Shown here in pieces: positions 6,497 through 14,682 of a stretch of DNA of 20,349 nucleotides (its first letter is position 1; every line of letters starts with the position of its first letter). The notes below the pieces were generated by a model that saw nothing but the letters and a program-made list of their open reading frames with translations, ran no database searches and was not told the origin of the DNA. Made by a program: the position numbers and the translations under genes. The stretch comes from DAOTUL01 sp034437435. Its GTDB lineage: Bacteria > Chloroflexota > Anaerolineae > Aggregatilineales > Phototrophicaceae. The stretch spans positions 1-20,349 of the forward strand of contig CAYQJO010000058.1 in the NCBI GenBank assembly GCA_964417785.1, read 5' to 3'.

Positions 6497-7273
6497 TTAA
6501 GACTCCAGCAGGCCCTTGAGATCGGCTACTGTCGTCGCCAATTCACCGCCACTGCCGCCTATGGTGAGCCAGCCATCGTACCCCCCTTCGCGCAGGGCGG
6601 TGATAACCGCCGCGAAGTCGATCAGACCGTTACCCGGCAAACGTCCGTTGTTATCCACCAGCCGGATATAACCGATCTGGGGCGCGTGCTGGCGCAGGGC
6701 AGTGATCATTTCGGTCTCTTCCAGCGCCAGATCACAGGTGTTGGCGGCGATGCGGACATGGGGATGGTCGTTGTTTTTCCGCAAAATGGACGCGGCCTGA
6801 TCCAATGTCTGCACCAGATGCGTCTCGTAATGGTTGGCCGGTGCCAGATACAGATTGGTTCCCATCGCGTAGGCCAGATCAGACAGCGTGGTCTTGAGTT
6901 GTTTAACCAGCAGTTCACCTTCCAACTCGATCCGCGACTTGTAGGGATGCAGGTCGGGCAGGCGCGGGGTATCCCGGCGATGGGGGCGGAAGGTGGCTCC
7001 ATCTGCGCCCAGGTCCAGCGCGGTCGCCATCGCCTGCCGAATATGAACCAGCGCAACTTCGCGTGCATCGAAATCGGGGTGGATCAGGTCGATGTCGCCG
7101 GCGTTGACTGCCGATGCCGCCAGCCCGGCCTGTTCCAGCGCCGCCACAGCGACCGTCAGTTGAGGGATGCCAGCATCCAGTTCCAGGCCGTGCAGACCGA
7201 GCGCTGCCGCATATTGCGCCCGTTCGGTCACATCGTTACCGGGCAAAATCGATTCTTGTATGGCGAGTCTCAT
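6497..7273 (-). CDS. Sugar phosphate isomerase/epimerase-fold protein, metal ligands lost
   Basis: A 258-residue TIM-barrel protein of the xylose isomerase-like / AP endonuclease 2 family. The family landmarks are easy to follow: LEQAGL-AASAVN, LYLAPANHYETHLVQTLDQA (family LEP-N-ETHL-NT), ALEETEM, RLPGNGLIDF and GYDGWLTI. In active sugar 3-epimerases four residues bind the metal (Glu, Asp, His, Glu). By alignment of the landmarks the equivalents here are Ala144, Asn178, Arg204 and Gly239, so all four are replaced and the second-shell His of DTFH is Asp181. The protein is therefore unlikely to be a metal-dependent isomerase and may be a binding or regulatory protein. ATG 7273 has AAAGGA about 9 bases upstream, and a TATTAT box on the minus strand (7306-7301). 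It is divergent from the Nudix gene. Confidence 0.82.
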   Translation of the reverse strand: MRLAIQESILPGNDVTERAQYAAALGLHGLELDAGIPQLTVAVAALEQAGLAASAVNAGDIDLIHPDFDAREVALVHIRQAMATALDLGADGATFRPHRRDTPRLPDLHPYKSRIELEGELLVKQLKTTLSDLAYAMGTNLYLAPANHYETHLVQTLDQAASILRKNNDHPHVRIAANTCDLALEETEMITALRQHAPQIGYIRLVDNNGRLPGNGLIDFAAVITALREGGYDGWLTIGGSGGELATTVADLKGLLES

Positions 7274-7342
7274 CGCGAGAGTCCTTTGTGTTTTTGGTTC
7301 ATAATACTACGAACCGGCAAGAGCTTTTTCGAGACCAAAGTC

Positions 7343-7351
7343 TGGTATCAT
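7343..7351 (+). promoter_or_regulatory. Extended -10 promoter of the Nudix gene
   Basis: TG-G-TATCAT, 27 bases before the ATG at 7379. The predicted leader of about 20 bases contains GAAAGGA as ribosome site. A minus-strand TATTAT at 7306-7301 would serve the divergent isomerase-like gene, so the 105-base gap holds two back-to-back promoters. Confidence 0.45.
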
Positions 7352-7378
7352 GGAGGGCCGTTAGCGAAAGGATTGTGA

Positions 7379-7918
7379 ATGCAGACCTGGAAAACCCTGT
7401 CCCGGCGCATGTTGATGCACCATAGCAAATTCCTGACTGTTGAAGAACACACCGTCGAACTGCCGGACGGTCGTCGGATTGAAGACTGGCCCTGGGTTGT
7501 GACGCCCGATTTCGTCAATGTGGCGGCGATCACCGACGCGGGCAAGTTCTTGCTGTTTCGTCAGGTGAAATACGCGGTTGAGGGTGTGACGCTGGCACCC
7601 GTCGGCGGCTATATCGAGCCGGGTGAGGACCCGTTGGCCGCAGCAAAGCGAGAACTGCTGGAAGAGACCGGCTACACGGCTGACCACTGGACCGATCTGG
7701 GCCACTGGGCAGTTGATGCCAACCGGGGCGCGGGAACCGGTTATAGTTATCTGGCACGCGATGCGCGTTGGGTAGCCGAGATCGATGCCGATGACCTGGA
7801 AGAACAGGCATTGGTGCTGCTGGACGAGGCCGAGGTCCGTACTGCACTTCTCGGTGGAGAGTTTAAAGCGCTGCCCTGGAGCAATCTATTCGCGCTGGCG
7901 TTGCTACACCAGCGGTAG
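7379..7918 (+). CDS. Nudix hydrolase (ADP-ribose pyrophosphatase-like)
   Basis: A 179-residue Nudix protein with a perfect Nudix box: G77-x5-E83-x7-R91-E92-L-x-E95-E96-x-G98-Y. These residues bind Mg and cleave a nucleoside diphosphate linked to another moiety. The N-terminal strand layout (VEEHTVELPDGRRIEDWPWVV, then VNVAAITDAGKFLLFRQVKY) matches the ADP-ribose pyrophosphatase group, which hydrolyses ADP-ribose to AMP and ribose 5-phosphate. Exact substrate is not certain. The start is fixed by AAAGGA 6-11 bases before the ATG. The last 15 bases overlap the end of the convergent receiver-histidine kinase gene. Confidence 0.88.
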   Translation: MQTWKTLSRRMLMHHSKFLTVEEHTVELPDGRRIEDWPWVVTPDFVNVAAITDAGKFLLFRQVKYAVEGVTLAPVGGYIEPGEDPLAAAKRELLEETGYTADHWTDLGHWAVDANRGAGTGYSYLARDARWVAEIDADDLEEQALVLLDEAEVRTALLGGEFKALPWSNLFALALLHQR

Positions 7919-8989
7919 GGTAATACTGAAGGTGGTCCCCACACCGGACTCGCTTTCGACGGTGATGTTGCCGCCGTGTTGCTGGACGATGCCCTGTGTC
8001 ACCGCCAGACCGAGGCCGGTTCCTTTGGCTCGTAGATGCTTTTCTGACTGCACACGGTAGAACTTATCAAAAATATGAGGCAGGTCTTCGGCGGGGATGC
8101 CGAATCCGTCGTCCTGAAAGCGAAGAACAACCTGATCGGTATCCGCCTGGACGCTCACGCGGATATGGCCGCCTTCCGGCGTGTATTTGATCGCATTGGA
8201 AAGCAGATTGTGCGCTACCTGCCGGAAGCGGGTACGGTCCAGATGAACGGTAATCTCCGCATCCGGGAAATTCGGGACCAGTGTGATTTGCTTATCCTGC
8301 GCCAGGATGTAAAACATCGCCAGATCGCTGCGCAGCATTTCAAGCAGGAGAACGGGTTCTCGTGACAGCGGAATGCCCTCTTCAATTCGGGCCAGGTCCA
8401 GCAGATCACTGACAATCGACAGCATGTGGTCGGCAGCATGGGTGATACTGCGCATCCATTCTTGCAGCATTTCACCTGTGGGGCCGCAGGCTGCTACTTC
8501 CTCATACATGAGATCGATATAGCCTTGAATAATACTGATGGGATTGGTCAGGTCATGCGATACCACCCGGACCAGTTCATCTTTGAGGGTACTCAATCGT
8601 TCGATTTCGCGGCGCTGCTGGGCGACGGTGATATGACTCTGGACACGGGCCAGGACCTCGCGTATCTGGAAGGGTTTGGTGATATAATCGACGCCGCCAG
8701 CTTCAAAGCCGCGTACTTTGTCCTGGAGATCGTTCAGCGCACTGATGAAGATGACCGGGATACTTCGGGTGGTCTCATCGGCTTTTAGATTCTGGCAGAC
8801 CTCGTAGCCATTCATGACCGGCATGGCGACATCAAGCAGGATCAAATCGGGATAATGCAGTGAGGCGGCTTCCAGCGCCATTTCGCCGCTCATGGCCTGA
8901 TGGACCTGATAGCCATGTTGAGTCAGGATTTGTGATAGAATTTTCAGGTTATATACAGTGTCGTCTACGATCAGAATGCTACCACTCAT
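7904..8989 (-). CDS. Receiver-histidine kinase (REC-HisKA-HATPase)
   Basis: A 361-residue soluble two-component protein with no membrane segment. Residues 1-120 form a receiver domain: acidic pair D9-D10, phospho-acceptor D53 in LLDVAMP, and K105 in TKPF. A short helical linker leads to the HisKA domain with the phosphorylated H145 in SHDLTNP. The ATPase domain has the N box (NLLSNAIKY, N265), G1 box DDGFGIP (293-299), F box FDKFYR and G2 box GTGLGL (323-328). It is thus a response regulator-type kinase, controlled by an upstream kinase or phosphotransfer protein, with output by phosphotransfer to another regulator. No partner regulator is adjacent. ATG 8989 is supported by AGGTACC shortly upstream and by the promoter at 9028-9020. 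It overlaps the Nudix gene end. Confidence 0.92.
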   Translation of the reverse strand: MSGSILIVDDTVYNLKILSQILTQHGYQVHQAMSGEMALEAASLHYPDLILLDVAMPVMNGYEVCQNLKADETTRSIPVIFISALNDLQDKVRGFEAGGVDYITKPFQIREVLARVQSHITVAQQRREIERLSTLKDELVRVVSHDLTNPISIIQGYIDLMYEEVAACGPTGEMLQEWMRSITHAADHMLSIVSDLLDLARIEEGIPLSREPVLLLEMLRSDLAMFYILAQDKQITLVPNFPDAEITVHLDRTRFRQVAHNLLSNAIKYTPEGGHIRVSVQADTDQVVLRFQDDGFGIPAEDLPHIFDKFYRVQSEKHLRAKGTGLGLAVTQGIVQQHGGNITVESESGVGTTFSITLPLV

Positions 8990-9019
8990 ACCGGTACCTG
9001 TATCCTCTTATTGCGCCGC

Positions 9020-9028
9020 ATTATAGCA
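9020..9028 (-). promoter_or_regulatory. Extended -10 promoter of the receiver-kinase gene
   Basis: TG-C-TATAAT on the minus strand, 31 bases before the ATG at 8989; perfect -10 with TG extension. The leader would be about 24 bases with AGAGGA in it. Confidence 0.6.
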
Positions 9029-9059
9029 TTAAATTCACTCTATTTCCTTAACATCGCTC

Positions 9060-9073
9060 TGTTAAAATATAAT
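9060..9073 (+). promoter_or_regulatory. -10 region of typA
   Basis: Two overlapping boxes: TG-T-TAAAAT (9060-9068) and TATAAT (9068-9073). Either places transcription start around 9075-9080, giving a leader of 22-27 bases with GAGGA at 9088-9092. Confidence 0.5.
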
Positions 9074-9101
9074 CCGTCACATCATATGAGGAACAGCAAA
9101 T

Positions 9102-10946
9102 TTGATTCGTGAAGATCTTCGCAATATCGCCATCATCGCGCATGTCGATCATGGCAAAACAACTCTGGTCGATGGGATGCTCAAGCAGACCCATGTTTTC
9201 CGCGACGCTGATGCCGCCGGTGAGCGCATCCTGGACTCCAATGTGTTAGAGCGCGAACGCGGGATTACCATCCTCTCCAAGAACACGGCCATCACCTGGA
9301 ACGATGTCAAGATCAACATCGTGGATACACCAGGGCATGCCGACTTCGGCGGTGAGGTCGAACGTGTGTTAAATATGGTCGATGGGGCGCTGCTGCTGAT
9401 CGACGCAGTGGAAGGGCCGATGCCCCAGACCCGTTTTGTGCTGCGTAAAGCGCTGGCACTTGGTTTGCGTATCATTGTGGTTATCAACAAAGTGGACCGG
9501 CCCCATGCACGGTTAGAGGACGCACTGAACGAGACATTCGATTTGTTCATCGAACTCGGTGCGTCGGAGAAGCAGGCGGATTTCCCGGTCATCTACACCA
9601 TCGGTCTGACCGGGCAGGCTGGAAACGTGCCAGACGATCTGGCTGACGACCTCGATCCGCTCTTTGAGATGATTTTGAAAGAGGTGCCGCCGCCGGATGT
9701 GGTGGTGGATGGCCCGGCCACATTGCTGGTTACGACGCTGGACTACGATAACTACAAGGGTCAGATCGGTGTGGGACGGGTCCATTCCGGCACGCTGCGC
9801 CGGAACATGGCGGTGGTTCGGATGACGCCGACGGGTGAACGCGTGTCCGGTCGGATCGAATACCTGTTTACCTATCATAATCTGTCCCGGCAGGAAATTG
9901 AGGAGGCGACCGCTGGCGATATTGTCGCCTTTGCCGGATTCAATGAGTTGGGTATCAGCGATACTATCGCCGCGCCAGAGGTCACCGAAATGCTGCCGCG
10001 CATTGCCGTTGAAGAACCGACGGTCCGCATGACCTTCGGTGTGAACACTTCGCCCTTTGCCGGACGCGAGGGCAAAACCGGCTGGGGAACATCGCGGCGG
10101 CTGCGCGAGCGCCTGTACAACGAAACACGCACCAATGTGGCGCTGCGGGTTGAAGATGGATCGTCGCCGGATCGCTTTGTTGTCAGTGGACGCGGTGAAC
10201 TGCACCTGGGCATCTTGATCGAGACCATGCGCCGCGAAGGCTACGAGTTCGAGGTTAGCAAGCCGGAAGTGATCTTCCATGAAGACCCTGAATCGGGTGA
10301 ACTGCTGGAACCGATTGAGGAAGTTTATGTGGAAGTAGCTGATGACTCCGCCGGGGTAGTCTTCGAGATGCTCGGTGGACGCCGGGGGCAGATGGTCAAC
10401 ATGAACAGTGAGAACGGCACGACCTATCTGACCTATCTGGTCCCGACTCGTTTCTTGATCGGTTTCCAATCGCAGTTTATGCGGGCCACCAGCGGCATGG
10501 GCCAGGTCCACAGCATTCATCATAGTTATGATGTGATCAAAGGCGAGTCACCCAGCCGCCAGTTTGGCAGCCTGATCGCCGACCAGAATGGCACAACCAT
10601 GCCTTACGCGCTGGTCAACCTTCAGCAGCGCGGAATCTTCTTCATCGGGCCGCAGACTGAAGTCTACGAGGGGATGATCGTCGGCGAGCATATCCGCCCG
10701 GACGATATTTCCGTCAACGTCGCCAAAGCCAAGCACTTGACCAACTTCCGCGCCAAGCCGAGTGAAGTTACCGACAATCTGACTCCGCCGCGCACGATGA
10801 GCCTGGATGACTGTATCGAATTCCTGGCCGAGGACGAACTGCTGGAAGTCACGCCGAACAATCTGCGCCTGCGCAAACGCATTCTCAACAACGAGCAGCG
10901 TCTCAAGGCGGTCAAGGCCGCCAAGAAACTGGCAGGTACCGCATGA
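9102..10946 (+). CDS. typA: Translational GTPase TypA/BipA
   Basis: A 614-residue ribosome-associated GTPase of the TypA/BipA family, which acts on ribosome assembly and stress adaptation. All GTPase motifs are intact: G1 AHVDHGKTT (13-21), switch I RGITI (53-57), G3 DTPGH (75-79) and G4 NKVD (129-132). Domain II, the EF-G-like domains III and V, and the TypA-specific C-terminal domain (from about residue 490, with GTTMPYALVNLQQRGIFFIGP overall, VYEGMIVGEH and NLTPPRTMSLDDCIEF) follow; length is normal for the family. The start is TTG 9102, giving MIREDLRNIAIIAHVDHGKT, with GAGGA about 9 bases upstream. The stop TGA overlaps an ATG (ATGA at 10943-10946) that starts a small, apparently frameshifted ORF. 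Confidence 0.97.
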   Translation: MIREDLRNIAIIAHVDHGKTTLVDGMLKQTHVFRDADAAGERILDSNVLERERGITILSKNTAITWNDVKINIVDTPGHADFGGEVERVLNMVDGALLLIDAVEGPMPQTRFVLRKALALGLRIIVVINKVDRPHARLEDALNETFDLFIELGASEKQADFPVIYTIGLTGQAGNVPDDLADDLDPLFEMILKEVPPPDVVVDGPATLLVTTLDYDNYKGQIGVGRVHSGTLRRNMAVVRMTPTGERVSGRIEYLFTYHNLSRQEIEEATAGDIVAFAGFNELGISDTIAAPEVTEMLPRIAVEEPTVRMTFGVNTSPFAGREGKTGWGTSRRLRERLYNETRTNVALRVEDGSSPDRFVVSGRGELHLGILIETMRREGYEFEVSKPEVIFHEDPESGELLEPIEEVYVEVADDSAGVVFEMLGGRRGQMVNMNSENGTTYLTYLVPTRFLIGFQSQFMRATSGMGQVHSIHHSYDVIKGESPSRQFGSLIADQNGTTMPYALVNLQQRGIFFIGPQTEVYEGMIVGEHIRPDDISVNVAKAKHLTNFRAKPSEVTDNLTPPRTMSLDDCIEFLAEDELLEVTPNNLRLRKRILNNEQRLKAVKAAKKLAGTA

Positions 10947-11139
10947 CACTGAATTTGAACCGGATTCTGCCGGTTGTCGGCGGTGATGCCGCTCAACATT
11001 TTCCCCGGACATGTGGATTATCTACGCCGGAGAGGAAGGTGACCGTCAGGAAGCCCTGCAGAACTTCAGCGAGGCATTGTTCGTCAACATCATCCCGGCG
11101 GGATTGGGGGTTATTTTCGCACTGCGCGGCCAGTTATAA
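10943..11139 (+). pseudogene. Small gene after typA, apparently frameshifted
   Basis: Two short frames look coding but are not in register. From the ATG at 10943 (ATGA overlap with the typA stop, AGG just upstream) one reads MTLNLNRILPVVGGDAAQHFP. From about 11002 a second frame reads SPDMWIIYAGEEGDRQEALQ, then NFSEALFVNIIPAGLGVIFA and LRGQL before TAA at 11137-11139. If the CCCC run at 11003-11006 had five Cs, the two would join into one 65-residue protein with a C-terminal hydrophobic helix (SEALFVNIIPAGLGVIFAL). The second frame alone could be a 42-residue protein from ATG 11011, but no ribosome site precedes it. The possibilities are a sequencing or assembly error in a C run, a real frameshift mutation, or programmed slippage. 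No family recognised. Confidence 0.45.
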
Positions 11140-11140
11140 T
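11135..11140 (+). promoter_or_regulatory. -10 promoter box of the kinase-STAND gene
   Basis: Perfect TATAAT, overlapping the stop codon of the small ORF after typA, and 39 bases before the ATG at 11179. Preceded by CAGT, so no TG extension; no clear -35. Confidence 0.45.
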
Positions 11141-11178
11141 GGAATGAAATAGATGTTCTAAATGGCAGTGAGGGCAGC

Positions 11179-14100
11179 ATGCGTGTAGATGATCGTTACG
11201 AACTGGGTGATGTGATTGGCCGGGGTGGTATGGGGATCGTGCATCGCGGCACAGATACCCGGACAGGTGAAACGGTCGCCGTCAAAATCCTCAAGCCACA
11301 GGTCCTTGCGGATGAACCGGAAATCCTGGAACGATTCTACCGCGAGGCCCAAGCGCTGCGCCAGCTTAACCACCCCAGTATCGTCAAGGTGCTGGCCGCT
11401 GCCGATAATTACATCGTCATGGAGTATATTGCGGGTGGCTCATTGTATGACGATCTCAAGCGTGATGGAGCGCTGTCGGTCGAACGCACCCTGGAAATTG
11501 CACTCGATCTGGCGGACGCCCTTACGCGGGCGCACCGGCTCGATATTGTCCACCGCGATTTGAAACCTGGCAATGTGCTGCTGGCGCAGGACGGCACCCC
11601 ACGCCTGACTGATTTCGGTGTGGCCCGCATCGGCAAGCAAGACCGTGTGACGGAAACGGGTGTGGCGGTCGGTACAGTGGATTATCTGTCGCCGGAAGCG
11701 CTGGAAAACGGCGATGTGGATCACCGGGCCGATATCTGGGCCTTCGGGGTGATGTTGTTCGAGATGCTGGCTGCCCGCCGCCCCTTCGTCGGCGGCAATG
11801 TGAGCCAGTTGATTACCGAAATCCTCACACGCCCGGTGCCTGACCTGGAAAGCCTGCGTCCGGATGTCCCGGTGGCGCTGGTTGACCTGATCTATCGGAT
11901 GCTGATTAAAGATGTACATGCCCGGATTCCGAGTGTGCGGTTGGTGGGTGCCGAGATCGAGGCGATTCTGCAAAACGACACCACCACCATGCAGCGTATC
12001 AAACCGCCGGATACCGATGGCCGTTTCAAAACCCACACCTCACAAATCGGCACGATCAGTCTGGCACCGCCCAACAACCTGCCCGTGCAGCCGACATCGT
12101 TTGTCGGTCGCCAGCTTGAATTGCGCGAACTCCATCGTCTGATTGATGATCGTCAGGTACGGCTGGTGACATTGACCGGGCCGGGTGGCACCGGGAAAAC
12201 ACGGCTGGCGCTGGCCGCCGCTGAACACTACGTCACCGAATTTCTCAATGGAACTTACTTCATCCCGCTGGCACAGTTGGACCGGGTGCATCATGTCGTC
12301 ACGACGATTGCCGACACGGTTGGGTTTACCTTCTCCGGGTCAGGCGACCATATCCGTGAGTTGTGTGATTATCTGGCGGAAAAAGAGATGCTGCTGGTCA
12401 TGGATAATTTCGAGCATCTGGTGGACGGTGCGTCGATCATCGCGGAGATACTGCAAGCGGCTCCTAATCTCCAGGTCCTTGTGACATCGCGTGAGCGGCT
12501 GCGGCTGCGCGGTGAATACATTTTTGAAGTGCGCGGAATGATTCTGCCTGATCCAGACCTGCCGCCGGAAAACCTGCTGGAATACCCGGCTGTTCAGCTT
12601 TTCCTGCAAAGCGCCCATCGTGTTGCGCCCGATTTTGCCCTTGATTCGGAGTCAGCGTCCGGTGTGGTGCGGGTGTGCCAGCTTGTGCAGGGGTTGCCCC
12701 TGGGAATCGAACTGGCTGCTGCGTGGCTGGATATGCTATCGCTGGATGAAATCACCCACGAGATCGAAACCAACCTGGATTTTCTGGAAACCGATTTGCG
12801 TGATGTTTCCCAGCGCCACCGCAGTATTCGCACCGTGTTCGACTCATCCTGGAACATGCTAACCGGTGAGGAACGAGATACTTTCGCTCGTCTGTCGATC
12901 TTTCGTGGGGGATTCGAGCGCGAGGCGGCGCAAAAAGTCGCCGGGGCAGGATTGCGGACCCTGACGACGCTCATCAATAAGTCGCTGTTGCAGCGCGATC
13001 CCACCGGACGTTACCGTCTGCACCGGCTGCTGCGCCAATACGCCGAAGCGCACTTTCATGAGCGCGATGACTGTACGACGGTCTATACTGCGCACATGGA
13101 CTATTATACGTTGTTCCTGGAAAAGCTGGTCCAGCGCTTCAACACTCACAACGAGCATCAGGTCGGTGATTTGATCGAACTGGAACTGGAAAATGTGCGG
13201 GTTGCCTGGGATTGGGCATTGGAACACGGCCACTGGGAAGCGTTGGATCGTATGAGCCGGTCCATGCTGCTGTTCTACCTGGGACGCAGTATGCTCTATG
13301 AGGGGATTGCGGCGTTTAGCGGGCTGGTTGAGGCGCTGCAAGCGGCAGGCGAGATCGACACACGCTATTATTGGCGTGCACGCGCTCACCGTGCCTGGAT
13401 TGCCGGACGTGTGGGTGATTACCGCTGGGACGATTCCAGCGGAGCCTATCTGTTCTTCAAGGACGCCGGTGATTTAAATGATATGGCCGATGCGCTCAAC
13501 ACCATGAGCTATATCAAGATGATGCAAGGTCAGTATGCTGAATCGGTCGCTCATGCGGCGGAGGCATGCGAACTGGCGCAGCACACCGGCGATGTCACGT
13601 CATGGTTCATGGGAATGGGCAACATGGGTTATGCAGAATATCTGCGCGGCAACCTGGAAGAGGCGCGTGCGATTTACGAAGCCACCCGTGTTCGCGGTGA
13701 GGTCGTCGATTACTCACCGACGGGTAATGCCTATGGGTTCAACAATATGGGCGAGATTTTGCGGGCAATGGGCGAGGTAGTGGAAGCACGCAGCCTGTTC
13801 GAGCAAGCCTATGCCATCTTTGAGCAGCACAAAATGCGCCGGGGCATGGCGTTTACGCTCAACAATCTGGCTGGTTTGCAATTTATGAACGGCGATCACG
13901 ACGCGGCTCGCAGCAGCTATGAACGCGCCTACGAGTTGAACAAAGTGATCGGCGACCAGTACGGAATCGGACACTCGTTGAGTGCGCTGGGGAATGTGAC
14001 GCTGTTTTCCGGCGATCTGGGAGCGGCGCTGTCATATCATCAGCGCAGTCTGGCGATCCGCCGCCGGTTGGGCGATCCGCGCGCCATCGCGGATTCGCTG

Positions 14101-14682
14101 CTCGACCTGAGTACGGTGGCGGTTGCTATGCGTGATCCACAGACGGCACTCGACCACCTGAGCGAAGCGCAATCGCTGAATCGTGAGATCGGCGGTGAGG
14201 TCCAGCGCGGCACGATCCTGTTGACGAAGGGTACAGCGTTGATTCAGGCTGGGGATTACCCGACAGCGGACCGTATTCTGGCTGAAGCATACGATCTTTC
14301 CAAGAAGTCCAGGAACGATTTAATGGTTATGCGCAGTCTCAGCGGTCTGGGTGAGGTGGCGCTGGCACAGGGGCGATTGGCGGATGCACGCGAATGGTTT
14401 GCCCGTCTATATCATTTCTGCGCCCAGATTGAGTACACGCCGGGGGTGCTGCTGGCGCTGGTGGGCTATTCGGCGGCCAGTCCGGTCGAAGCGGACTGGC
14501 AGCGGCGCGTTCTAGCGGTTATTGACGCCGAACTGCCGGTTGAGATCAGTTTATACACCCCGTTCTTGATAGACCGGCTGGCTCAGGTTCAGGCGCGGAT
14601 GGCGGGTCTCGCGCTGGCGGCGATAGACGAGACCGTCAGCAATGTCGCGGCGGATGTCTTCTCAGGACGTGAGGCGCGGTAG
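11179..14682 (+). CDS. Ser/Thr kinase - STAND ATPase - TPR regulator (PknK-like)
   Basis: A 1167-residue three-part signalling protein. Residues 7-264 are an active-looking Hanks-type kinase: G-loop GRGGMG (14-19), Lys36 in AVK, HRDLKPGN (125-132), DFG (145-147) and SPEA (171-174). After a linker, residues about 305-640 are a MalT/AfsR-like STAND NTPase: Walker A GPGGTGKT (334-341), Walker B LLVMDN (405-410), TSRERL (436-441), then GLPLGIELAAAW. The C-terminal half (about 640-1110) is helical TPR-type repeats, e.g. GNLEEARAIYEATRVRG and GDHDAARSSYERAYELNK. The order matches mycobacterial PknK, but there is no terminal LuxR-type DNA-binding domain. No membrane segment, so it is cytosolic, unlike most PASTA-type kinases. 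ATG 11179 has GAGGG 5-9 bases upstream. Its end overlaps recD2 by 21 bases. Likely a ligand-gated switch; its target is unknown. Confidence 0.9.
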   Translation: MRVDDRYELGDVIGRGGMGIVHRGTDTRTGETVAVKILKPQVLADEPEILERFYREAQALRQLNHPSIVKVLAAADNYIVMEYIAGGSLYDDLKRDGALSVERTLEIALDLADALTRAHRLDIVHRDLKPGNVLLAQDGTPRLTDFGVARIGKQDRVTETGVAVGTVDYLSPEALENGDVDHRADIWAFGVMLFEMLAARRPFVGGNVSQLITEILTRPVPDLESLRPDVPVALVDLIYRMLIKDVHARIPSVRLVGAEIEAILQNDTTTMQRIKPPDTDGRFKTHTSQIGTISLAPPNNLPVQPTSFVGRQLELRELHRLIDDRQVRLVTLTGPGGTGKTRLALAAAEHYVTEFLNGTYFIPLAQLDRVHHVVTTIADTVGFTFSGSGDHIRELCDYLAEKEMLLVMDNFEHLVDGASIIAEILQAAPNLQVLVTSRERLRLRGEYIFEVRGMILPDPDLPPENLLEYPAVQLFLQSAHRVAPDFALDSESASGVVRVCQLVQGLPLGIELAAAWLDMLSLDEITHEIETNLDFLETDLRDVSQRHRSIRTVFDSSWNMLTGEERDTFARLSIFRGGFEREAAQKVAGAGLRTLTTLINKSLLQRDPTGRYRLHRLLRQYAEAHFHERDDCTTVYTAHMDYYTLFLEKLVQRFNTHNEHQVGDLIELELENVRVAWDWALEHGHWEALDRMSRSMLLFYLGRSMLYEGIAAFSGLVEALQAAGEIDTRYYWRARAHRAWIAGRVGDYRWDDSSGAYLFFKDAGDLNDMADALNTMSYIKMMQGQYAESVAHAAEACELAQHTGDVTSWFMGMGNMGYAEYLRGNLEEARAIYEATRVRGEVVDYSPTGNAYGFNNMGEILRAMGEVVEARSLFEQAYAIFEQHKMRRGMAFTLNNLAGLQFMNGDHDAARSSYERAYELNKVIGDQYGIGHSLSALGNVTLFSGDLGAALSYHQRSLAIRRRLGDPRAIADSLLDLSTVAVAMRDPQTALDHLSEAQSLNREIGGEVQRGTILLTKGTALIQAGDYPTADRILAEAYDLSKKSRNDLMVMRSLSGLGEVALAQGRLADAREWFARLYHFCAQIEYTPGVLLALVGYSAASPVEADWQRRVLAVIDAELPVEISLYTPFLIDRLAQVQARMAGLALAAIDETVSNVAADVFSGREAR

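Noticed and set aside
9513..10523. 336-codon minus-strand frame inside typA
   Set aside because: Opposite a complete TypA with all GTPase motifs; His/Arg-rich product without a recognisable domain.
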